This document shows, piece after piece, positions 7,777 through 13,938 of a DNA stretch of 13,938 bases. The notes under the pieces were generated by a model. That model saw only the letters and a list, made by a program, of their open reading frames with translations. It ran no database searches and had not been told where the DNA came from. Source of the stretch: DATGIQ01 sp035295665 (GTDB lineage: Bacteria > Planctomycetota > Planctomycetia > Gemmatales > Gemmataceae); assembly GCA_035295665.1 (NCBI GenBank), contig DATGIQ010000551.1, positions 1 to 13,938 of the forward strand, given 5' to 3'. The stretch's first letter is position 1; each line of letters opens with the position of its first letter. The position numbers and the translations under genes are program-made.

Positions 7777-8269
7777 GCGAGTCATGGCGAAAGTACAGGA
7801 CCAGCTTGGTCGCAGTCCCGGCATTGATCGAGCCAATCGCGGCAGCCTTCGCCGGCGCGAGCATCGGGTCAAACCGCACGCCCCCACCTTGCAAGACACC
7901 GACCGGGAGACACACCGCCGTGACATTGCCGCTGTCGATGCCCCGACTCGTGACCACGTCCACGCCGTCGTCCCTCCGGAGAATGGCCGACGCGATGTGA
8001 TGGACACGAAGATCACTCCCGGCCGCCGGCCGGCGGGGGACTTCGTCATACCCCTCGGTGACGCGGTATTTGTCTTCATAGCCGTCTACGTCGGGCGCTA
8101 ATAGCCCGTCCAAGTCGAGATCCGACACCCGCGATGCAAAATCATTGCGGATGAGCTGGGGTAAGAGGTGGAGGTAACGCCTCGTGGGTGAACTCCGCAT
8201 GCCGGCCATCCCGCCCCCGACGGTGAGGTAATCCGCCCTCACTCGCAGCTTACGGGCCGTTCGCGCCAT
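7777..8269 (-). pseudogene. Flavin-containing amine oxidase remnant, internally deleted and 3'-truncated
   Basis: From the ATG at 8269 the frame gives a possible FAD-binding GGGMAG (residues 18-23). It then jumps almost at once to a region typical of the middle of FAD amine oxidases (about residues 180-300 of a 430-500 residue enzyme): LSDL-like SRVSDLDLDG, then VTEGYDEVPRRPAAGSDLRV, VDVVTSRG, CLPVGVLQGGGVRFDPMLAPAKAAAIGSI and KLVLYF. After that (left of about 7777) the frame stays open toward 7406 but loses all family resemblance and runs into the oppositely framed copper-protein gene. The substrate-binding middle after the FAD motif and the whole C-terminal FAD contact region are missing, so it cannot make an active oxidase. 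The intact part keeps good codon structure, suggesting fairly recent loss. Confidence 0.7.
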
Positions 8270-8414
8270 ACCATCGTTACTACCACTGTCAGGTTGCTCG
8301 GACTCGGTCTCGGCCGGGTCGCCCTACTCATTCTACCGCGAGACGCCAATGCCGGTACTTGTTCGAGGTGCAGTAGAGCCAGGTGGTGAAAGTTGGCGGC
8401 GTAGTCATTTCCGC
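8270..8414. other. Short intergenic region after the glycosyltransferase gene
   Basis: These 145 bases lie between the glycosyltransferase stop and the amine oxidase remnant. They contain a 26-codon minus-strand frame (8408-8328, MTTPPTFTTWLYCTSNKYRH and on) beginning 6 bases after the glycosyltransferase stop, but nothing else supports it as a gene. No clear terminator hairpin followed by a T run was seen. Confidence 0.4.
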
Positions 8415-11225
8415 TCAATCAAAAACTTGTCCAGAAGCCGAACTCAGACAGACGCGCCGGTAGTCGCTTACCATGCGTTCCTGAGCGAAGTGCGCTTCGA
8501 TGCGCGCTCTCCCAGCAATGCCCCACTGCGTCCGACGCACCGGGTCTTGCGCCAACTCAACCAGCGCTTCGGCCAACGCACCGACATCGCCGCGGGCTAC
8601 CAACCGGCCGGTCACGCCATCTTGCACCTGCTCTGCCGCGCCGCCGGCGTCGGTCGCTGCGACCGGCAGCCCCTCGGCCATCGCCTCCATCAAGGCATTC
8701 GGACAGCCCGCGGGTTCGGACACCATCGCGAAGATATCCAGCTCGCGGAGAAACGGGCGCGGGTTCGCCAGTTCTCCCACCCATTCAACCGACAGGCCAC
8801 AGGCAAGGCGGCGCAGGTCAAGGGCGTAAGCCGCGCCGTCCCGTTCGGCGCCACCCGCAATGCGCAGCACGTGGGGCGGTAGGCGTCCCTGCGCGCGGCG
8901 CAAGGCTGTCAGCAATTGCTCCAGTTTTTTCTGCGGCGAGATTCGGGCGAGGGTGCCCATGACCAGTCGCTCACCCAAGGGCCGGCTGCTCCGGGAACGC
9001 CACGCACTCAGTGGAATGCCGTTCGGGATTACATGGGCGCGCGTTCCCAGGACGCAGGCCGCGCGCTCCGCCTCGGCCTGGTACTTGACGATCACCCCCG
9101 CCAGGCGTGCCCCATACTCCTGGCTACTGCGGTACGCTAGCCCAGGTCGGGGACGGCTGAAGTAGTGCTCCAGCGCGGTGAAGTACATCTCTCCTGGGCT
9201 GACATCGTAAAGCGGGATGTCGAGCAGACGGTCGGCGAGGAGAATCTTGTATTCGGCGATGGCATTCCAGAGAAGCACGGCTTCCGGCGGGTCAGCATCC
9301 AGGGATTGCAGCAGCAGATCCACCGCCCCCGCGGGGTCAATTGTCCCCGCGGGGGGCAGTGCCAGAACTGAGATCCCGGCCTCAGTGAGAGCGCGCCGAC
9401 CGGGGGTCGGGTAGGCCGGCTGCTCTTCGAGCACGGCCGCTCGTACCCGGATCGACTCGGAGGCCAGTCCCAGCAAGAGCCGACGCCCACTGGACTGCGC
9501 GCCGCCGGTCGCAAAATTGTTACTCACCAGCAGCAGCCCGCTCCCGCGGCGCCGGCCGCGGGCGGCCTCCACGGCGCGGGGGTAAAGCTGAGCGTACCCC
9601 TCGGCCATCCGCCAGCGCGTGAAGTGGTTCTGTGCCGCTTCCCGGCCGCCTACAGGCGGACGCTGCGTGAGAGCGGCGAGAACGATGGCGAACCGATCGG
9701 GCCCAGCGTCGAGCGGAACGATAAAGACCGCAGGATTGTCTTGGGCAATCTCCGCGGTACCGCCGGCGTTGGTTGCCACGACGGGGAGACCGGCGGCCAA
9801 GGCTTCTAGGTGAGCCAGGCTCAGTCCCTCGTAAGCACTGGTCGTCACCAACACATCACATGCCCGTAACAACGACGCTACTTCGCCGACCGTCCCTAGC
9901 AGTCGAACGTGCTCCCTGACGCCGTGGCGGGTAATTTCAGCGCGCAGCAGCGCCTCGGACTGCACCGCTGTCTCAGTACCCGGTGAGGCCTCTCCGGCAA
10001 TTACCAGGCGCGCCGTGCGGCGGATGCCGCGGTGGCCGAGTTCGGCCTGCGTGGCTGCCAGGATAGCGGGCAGCCATTCGAGTCGCTTCTGCGGGCGCGG
10101 GTTGGCCAGGGCCAGAAGCACGAAATCCTCGGAAGTGAAATGGAGGGAGCGGCGGAAGGCGCGGGCTGCCAGTTCCAGCGCTGGCGTGCGCCCATAGGGC
10201 GCGAAATCGATGCCATTCCAGACGGTTCGGGCTGGCACCGGGATCCGGGCCGCATGGAGATCGGCCTCGACTGCCCGGGAACAAGCGACCAGCAGGGCCG
10301 CGTCCGCCGCACGGAGGGACTCCAGCCCACGGGGCCAACCGGGCAGCGTGTTGTGCACGGTCAACAGCACCGGCAGTCCCCGCGCCGAGAGCCGGACCGT
10401 GTCCTCGACACTGAGCAGATGGCCGTGGACGATGTCGGCAGCAAATGAGAAAGCTACGGTAGCCGCCGCCTCGACGCGCGCCAGGCCGCTTCTTAACGTC
10501 GACAGGTCCATCGTTCCGGGTGGGACAGGGAACGGCGCACGCGTCGGTCTGCCGAGTGTCACAAGCAGGGAGCGGATGCCGTGCTTGCCGAGCCCTTGAG
10601 TAAGGTCGAGGACGACCCGCTCGGCGCCGCCCCGCTGGAGCGTAGTGACGATCTGAACAACGCGCAGAGCCGTGTCGTGGTAGACGTCGAGGGGAGGGTA
10701 ATGGACGACACGGTAGCCACTCCCGAGAATCGCCCGGAGGGCTGCGGGCAGTTCCTCACCGTGCGCCAGCTGGTGGCCAAGTTCTGCGGCCGGCCCGGCT
10801 TCGAAGTACACGCTGGCGATGGGTGGCAGCCTGTCGGCGAGATCCGGAACCAAAGCGAAGTCGCCGCCTGTCTCAGCCTGCAGCGCTGCCCACTGCCCCG
10901 GCGCGCTACAGCTGGCCGCCAGCGACCCGGCTTCGGGACGGATCAGTCCCAGCGCGCACAACGCTCGCCCGGTGGCACTCGGCGGAGGCCACCTTGCTGC
11001 TGCCGTCTGTGTTGGCCAGGCACCGGCGCGGATCAGCCAGACGGCCCCCTCGGACGCCTCCAGCGCCTCCGCCAACCTCGCAGGCCCGCACACCTCCTCT
11101 ACGGTCGCCGTCTCCCCTCGCAGCGCGCGGACCGTACGGCCGGCGCGATATCGGTCTGCCGGCTCCGTGCTGAAGACAAGGATCCGGTTCTGCGCACGGG
11201 CTCGAAGAGAGGGAGACGTGGCCAT
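8415..11225 (-). CDS. Tandem two-module GT4-type glycosyltransferase
   Basis: 936 residues, over twice the usual 370-400 of a GT4 enzyme. Residues 1-187 form an N-terminal region I do not recognise. Module 1 (about 188-555): VVQIVTTLQRGGAERV at its start, HGHLLSVED, VLLTVHNTLPGW, the sugar-nucleotide segment NPRPQKRLEW (375-384), and the EX7E motif Glu466-Glu474 in YEGLSLAHLEALAAGLPVVA. Module 2 (about 562-930): LLVSNNFATGGAQSSGRRLL, VIPNGI, GTLARISPQKKLEQL (757-771), and SEPAGCPNALMEAMAEGLPVAATDAGG (836-862), in which the first Glu of EX7E is Ala839 and the second is Glu847. It probably transfers nucleotide-activated sugars to a cell-surface polysaccharide or glycoprotein; donor and acceptor are unknown. 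No transmembrane segment is seen, so it acts in the cytoplasm or at the inner membrane face. It starts 30 bp after the FGE-like gene, same strand. The ribosome binding site is weak. Confidence 0.9.
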   Translation of the reverse strand: MATSPSLRARAQNRILVFSTEPADRYRAGRTVRALRGETATVEEVCGPARLAEALEASEGAVWLIRAGAWPTQTAAARWPPPSATGRALCALGLIRPEAGSLAASCSAPGQWAALQAETGGDFALVPDLADRLPPIASVYFEAGPAAELGHQLAHGEELPAALRAILGSGYRVVHYPPLDVYHDTALRVVQIVTTLQRGGAERVVLDLTQGLGKHGIRSLLVTLGRPTRAPFPVPPGTMDLSTLRSGLARVEAAATVAFSFAADIVHGHLLSVEDTVRLSARGLPVLLTVHNTLPGWPRGLESLRAADAALLVACSRAVEADLHAARIPVPARTVWNGIDFAPYGRTPALELAARAFRRSLHFTSEDFVLLALANPRPQKRLEWLPAILAATQAELGHRGIRRTARLVIAGEASPGTETAVQSEALLRAEITRHGVREHVRLLGTVGEVASLLRACDVLVTTSAYEGLSLAHLEALAAGLPVVATNAGGTAEIAQDNPAVFIVPLDAGPDRFAIVLAALTQRPPVGGREAAQNHFTRWRMAEGYAQLYPRAVEAARGRRRGSGLLLVSNNFATGGAQSSGRRLLLGLASESIRVRAAVLEEQPAYPTPGRRALTEAGISVLALPPAGTIDPAGAVDLLLQSLDADPPEAVLLWNAIAEYKILLADRLLDIPLYDVSPGEMYFTALEHYFSRPRPGLAYRSSQEYGARLAGVIVKYQAEAERAACVLGTRAHVIPNGIPLSAWRSRSSRPLGERLVMGTLARISPQKKLEQLLTALRRAQGRLPPHVLRIAGGAERDGAAYALDLRRLACGLSVEWVGELANPRPFLRELDIFAMVSEPAGCPNALMEAMAEGLPVAATDAGGAAEQVQDGVTGRLVARGDVGALAEALVELAQDPVRRTQWGIAGRARIEAHFAQERMVSDYRRVCLSSASGQVFD

Positions 11226-11255
11226 GGGAGTGGTATAGCCCCTGATCAGAACGTG

Positions 11256-12749
11256 TCAGTAGGCCGGCGGGTGTCCTTGGAACGCCTGCGGTGGAGGGAA
11301 CGGCTCGGGAGGGGGCGGTGCCGGTTCTTCCCAGTCGTCGGGTGACAGGGCGGGAGGCAACGGCGCTGATTCGTCCCAGTCGTCCAGGGATAGGGCGGTC
11401 GCTCTTTCCGGCGGGATGATTTCGAGGATCTCGATGTCGGTCGGTGTTCCGCCTGTGTAGACGTACTGACCCTGCTTCCCTGGCTCGAAAGTGACCGACC
11501 CGGTCCGCATCGTGCCGAGTACCTGGCAGCGGTACCGGATGACGGAGCCTCGGGCGAGATCGGCCGACTCGATCCAGAAACCATCTGCTTGGGGCCGCAA
11601 CTCGAGGTCACGGGGTAGTCGCCGGGTAGTGAAGCGTTGACCCCCGCCAAAGGTGCTCCGATCCCATAGCCGCTTGACGAGAAGGAGGAAGACGACTGCC
11701 CCACCCGCAACCAACAAGCCTAGCCAGACGAACTCTCCTTGTCCGAACAAGACGGCGAAGACCGGTCCCCCAACCGGTCCAGGCTGTGCCCCCGCCTGGC
11801 CGCGGTCCTCTTTTTCGAGGATTACCTTCACGGAGGCTACGATGCGGAAACCATTGTCTGCATTGCGGCTACCGGGCGTGTTGCGATAGCGCGCTGCGGA
11901 GCGGCAGTGCTGTGCCTCGCGCAGCCAGGATCCGCCACGCAGGACACGCCGCGGGGGATCCGACAGGTCATTGCGTGTCTCTTCCGGATCGACGACAGCA
12001 CCGGGCGGGTAAGGGCCATACCAATCGCGGCACCATTCGTAGACGTTGCCGCACATGTCGTATAGCCCCAGCGCGTTCGCCTTCTTTTGACCGACCGGTC
12101 GGGTGCCATTCTTCGCGTTCGTCCTGTACCAGGCGATGGCACCAGCGTCCTCGTCGGCGTCACCATTGTAGAAGCGTGTCGTCGTTCCCGCCCGGCAGGC
12201 ATACTCCCACTGCGCCTCGCTAGGCAGACTCACCCGGCGGCGCGTCTTCTTTGCCAGCCAGGCGATGAAGGCCTGGGCATCGTCGAAAGTCACCAAACAG
12301 ACGGGGTGGTCGTCGGTCTGCGGGAAGCCGGGATTGCGCCAGTTGAACTCTTTACGCTGCACTAACCGGTTGCCGTCAAATCCGAAGCCACCGGAGGGCC
12401 CCGTCTCAGCCTCAGTTCGGTAACCTGTTTCCCGCACGAACCGACTGAACTGGCTGCGCGTCACAAGGTATTTCCCGATGTAGAAGTCCTGGCTGATCGT
12501 TACCCGACGTGAGCTCTCATCGTTGTTGCGGCCCACTTCGTTTGGCGGAGAGCCTTGCTGGAACGTTCCCTTTTTTACCAGGACCGTCTGCAGCTTGATG
12601 CCCTCACCCAGGTCGAGCACCGGCGTCGGATCGGCCGCCTTTTCACCCGTCTGCCGCTCCTCAGTGGAGGAAAAAGATACCGCTGAAGAGGCGACCGCTG
12701 CGGTTAAGATCAACACCAGGAACAGCCGCACGAATCGACCCGTTCTCAT
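11256..12749 (-). CDS. FGE/SUMF1-like domain membrane protein with cytoplasmic tail
   Basis: 497 residues. The N-terminal signal peptide is about 1-25. The formylglycine-generating-enzyme/SUMF1 fold spans about 50-305: GTFQQGSPPNEVGR, FYIGKYLVTRSQF, LPSEAQWEYACRAGTTTRF (175-193), GLYDMCGNVYEWCRDWYG (228-245) and RVLRGGSWLREAQHCRSAARYRNTP (268-292). In true FGE two catalytic cysteines follow GGS; here the first position is Arg277 and only Cys282 remains, so formylglycine formation is doubtful and a binding or other role is likely. A transmembrane helix (about 339-358) follows, then a small domain (390-446, ending YTGGTPTDIEILEI) and an acidic, Pro-rich tail with a 15-residue tandem repeat. Topology inferred: FGE domain outside the cytoplasm, tail inside. 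The start is supported by GGAAGGAG at 12763-12756. It is first in a likely operon with the glycosyltransferase gene. Confidence 0.88.
   Translation of the reverse strand: MRTGRFVRLFLVLILTAAVASSAVSFSSTEERQTGEKAADPTPVLDLGEGIKLQTVLVKKGTFQQGSPPNEVGRNNDESSRRVTISQDFYIGKYLVTRSQFSRFVRETGYRTEAETGPSGGFGFDGNRLVQRKEFNWRNPGFPQTDDHPVCLVTFDDAQAFIAWLAKKTRRRVSLPSEAQWEYACRAGTTTRFYNGDADEDAGAIAWYRTNAKNGTRPVGQKKANALGLYDMCGNVYEWCRDWYGPYPPGAVVDPEETRNDLSDPPRRVLRGGSWLREAQHCRSAARYRNTPGSRNADNGFRIVASVKVILEKEDRGQAGAQPGPVGGPVFAVLFGQGEFVWLGLLVAGGAVVFLLLVKRLWDRSTFGGGQRFTTRRLPRDLELRPQADGFWIESADLARGSVIRYRCQVLGTMRTGSVTFEPGKQGQYVYTGGTPTDIEILEIIPPERATALSLDDWDESAPLPPALSPDDWEEPAPPPPEPFPPPQAFQGHPPAY
11307..11396 (-). repeat. Two 45-bp tandem repeats coding for ALSxDDWxExAPxPP
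   Basis: Residues 452-466 (ALSLDDWDESAPLPP) and 467-481 (ALSPDDWEEPAPPPP) of the FGE-like protein are tandem copies, lying in 11396-11352 and 11351-11307. They form most of the acidic, Pro-rich cytoplasmic tail. The DNA copies are partly diverged. Confidence 0.8.
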
Positions 12750-13269
12750 GGCTCACTCCTTCCAACGGGCTGAGGGGACGCAGCCTGGCGAACTCGTGAG
12801 GCAAGAGTTCCCGGGACACTGAAAACGACACCAGCACCGACTACGCTCAACCATCGCAACTCACAAATAAATGGGAGCGCAATGTGCCCCGAGGATCACC
12901 GCTAAATTCTCTTCGATCAAGCCATCCTATCGTACGGGGGCTCTATTATGTCGCGTTACCGGACTGGACGCCAGGCGAATTGCAGGAACGCGCAAGAAGA
13001 TCGAACAACCGCCAAGATTTCCAAAGGAGGATGCCGCCGCAAACGCAACGTGGTGCGAGTGATCTTCAAGAAAGCGGGAGCACGGCTGAGAGTCCACAAT
13101 CTCGGCCAGGCGCGGGTCGTCCGGCACCACGCGAACACGCGGACAACCGGCGTGTCACAGGTCCCTAACAACGGCCCGAGGTTGAACAGCTCTGGCATGT
13201 GACCTTGCTCCACGATAAGCTGGCTGCTATCCGATTGGCCGCCGCTTCTTCGTCCGCCGGAGTCTCTCC
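12750..13269. other. Divergent intergenic region with two protein-like scraps
   Basis: This 520-base region separates the FGE-like gene (minus) from the GMC oxidoreductase gene (plus) and must hold both promoters; none could be assigned. Two short stretches look protein-like. On the plus strand at about 12936-13031: GLYYVALPDWTPGELQERAR then RSNNRQDFQRRM. On the minus strand at about 13145-13080: VRVVPDDPRLAEIVDS, preceded in a second frame (from about 13195) by MPELFNLGPLLGTCDTPVVRV. Neither forms a full gene with a ribosome binding site, and they overlap in part, so they are at best remnants. GGAG at 13259-13262 is a suitable ribosome binding site for the 13270 gene. Confidence 0.45.
12756..12763 (-). 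promoter_or_regulatory. Ribosome binding site of the FGE-like/glycosyltransferase unit
   Basis: Minus-strand GGAAGGAG lies 6 bases before the ATG at 12749 and sets the start of the FGE-like gene. It is one of the strongest such sites in the window. Confidence 0.6.
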
Positions 13270-13938
13270 ATGTCCAAAGGTCAGGTGAGTGCAGACGCCC
13301 TGATCATTGGCGCCGGGCCCACGGGGGCGGTAGCGGCCAAACGCCTGGCGGAGGCGGGGATGCGGGTCGTGGTCCTGGAGCAAGGTGATTGGCCGGACTA
13401 CGCGCGGGCACGTGCCGACCACGCCGATTTCGAGTTGACCGCCGGGCGCAACTGGTCGGCCAATCCCAATCGCCGTCAGGCGCCGGCCGATTACCCCATC
13501 AGCGACGTCGATTCAGATATTGCCGCGGTGATGTACAACGCCGTGGGCGGCAGCACGGTCCTCTTTGCGGCCCACTGGCAGCGGAACATGCCGTCGGACT
13601 TTCGGGTCCGCACGCTCGACGGCGTGGCCGACGACTGGCCCCTGACTTACGAGGATCTCGAGCCCTACTATGAGCAGGTCGAAAACGACTTCGGCATTTC
13701 CGGGTTAGCGGGCGACCCGGCGTTTCCGCCCGGGAAGGGACCGCCTCTCCCGCCGGTGCCGCTGGCTCCCATGGGGCGGCGCGTAGCCCGGGCGCACAAC
13801 GAGCTCGGCTGGCACTGGTGGCCGGCGCCCAATGCCATTGCTACTCGTCCCTACAAATCGCTCCGTCCCTGTACCAGCGGGGGACTTGCATGTGGGGCTG
13901 CGTCGAGGGCGCCAAGGGGTCGGTCGATCGCACACACT
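13270..13938 (+). CDS. GMC-family FAD-dependent oxidoreductase (3' end outside window, apparent frameshift near 13870-13883)
   Basis: The ATG at 13270 follows GGAG by 7 bases. The N-terminus has the FAD dinucleotide fold ALIIGAGPTGAVAAKRLAEAG (GxGxxG at residues 14-19) ending in Glu37 of VVVLEQG. GMC landmarks follow: MYNAVGGSTVLFAAHWQR and DDWPLTYEDLEPYYEQVENDFG, then NAIATRPY. The family expects a Cys-rich motif next. It is present, but in another frame: 13875-13937 reads QRGTCMWGCVEGAKGSVDRT then H, while the original frame reads an unrelated PCTSGGLACGAASRAPRG. One base therefore seems to be missing between about 13867 and 13883, which includes a run of five G. This is either a real inactivating mutation or a sequence error. 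GMC enzymes of this type oxidise sugars or alcohols, often in the periplasm with partner subunits; no export signal is obvious and partners may lie beyond the edge. Confidence 0.85.
   Translation, partial: MSKGQVSADALIIGAGPTGAVAAKRLAEAGMRVVVLEQGDWPDYARARADHADFELTAGRNWSANPNRRQAPADYPISDVDSDIAAVMYNAVGGSTVLFAAHWQRNMPSDFRVRTLDGVADDWPLTYEDLEPYYEQVENDFGISGLAGDPAFPPGKGPPLPPVPLAPMGRRVARAHNELGWHWWPAPNAIATRPYKSLRPCTSGGLACGAASRAPRGRSIAHT

Noticed and set aside
8328..8408. 26-codon minus-strand frame just after the glycosyltransferase stop
   Set aside because: Too short to judge, weak ribosome binding site, no known family; only its position is suggestive.
10581..11345. 254-codon plus-strand open frame
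   Set aside because: It is the shadow of the glycosyltransferase gene and the end of the FGE-like gene; composition is Arg/Gly/Pro-rich and no motif is seen.
12948..13202. 84-codon basic plus-strand frame in the intergenic region
   Set aside because: No ribosome binding site, no recognisable family, and another frame over the same bases looks more protein-like.

Overview
The window reads as chromosomal DNA from a Planctomycetota bacterium, probably of the large-genome Gemmatales/Isosphaerales type (inference). The signs are GC-rich coding sequence, an exported protein with the planctomycete N-terminal motif LERLEDRLVLS, a small lipocalin-like TIGR03067 protein, a sulfatase-modifying-factor-like (FGE/SUMF1) domain on a membrane anchor, and a very long two-module glycosyltransferase. 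No rRNA, tRNA, CRISPR array, intact insertion sequence or phage module was seen.

Layout, left to right. (1) 1-2169, minus: 3'-truncated PQQ-type sugar dehydrogenase fused to a diheme cytochrome c-like region. (2) 2170-2562: divergent intergenic region. (3) 2563-5196, plus: large surface/secreted protein with six propeller-type repeats, three Ig-like domains, an LWP-motif domain and a Pro/Ser-rich tail. (4) 5235-6080, minus: aldo/keto reductase, convergent with the previous gene. (5) 6162-6602, minus: TIGR03067-family exported protein. (6) 6603-8414: a low-density, decayed stretch. It holds a probable TIGR04255-family fragment (plus), an intact exported Cys-rich four-helix copper-binding protein (minus), and an internally deleted flavin amine oxidase pseudogene (minus). 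(7) 8415-12749, minus: a two-gene unit, an FGE-like membrane protein followed 30 bp later by a 936-residue tandem GT4 glycosyltransferase. (8) 12750-13269: intergenic sequence with two protein-like scraps. (9) 13270 to the end, plus: GMC-family FAD oxidoreductase, cut by the window edge and carrying an apparent one-base frameshift at its cysteine motif.

Most intact genes point to the cell envelope or periplasm: quinoprotein/cytochrome electron transfer, copper binding, surface adhesion or scaffolding, and glycosylation. The only convincing operon is the FGE-like/glycosyltransferase pair. I did not find a clearly new multi-gene system. The most unusual items are the tandem GT4 protein with a degenerate second active-site motif, its FGE-like partner that lacks one catalytic cysteine, and the gene-decay zone around the copper protein.
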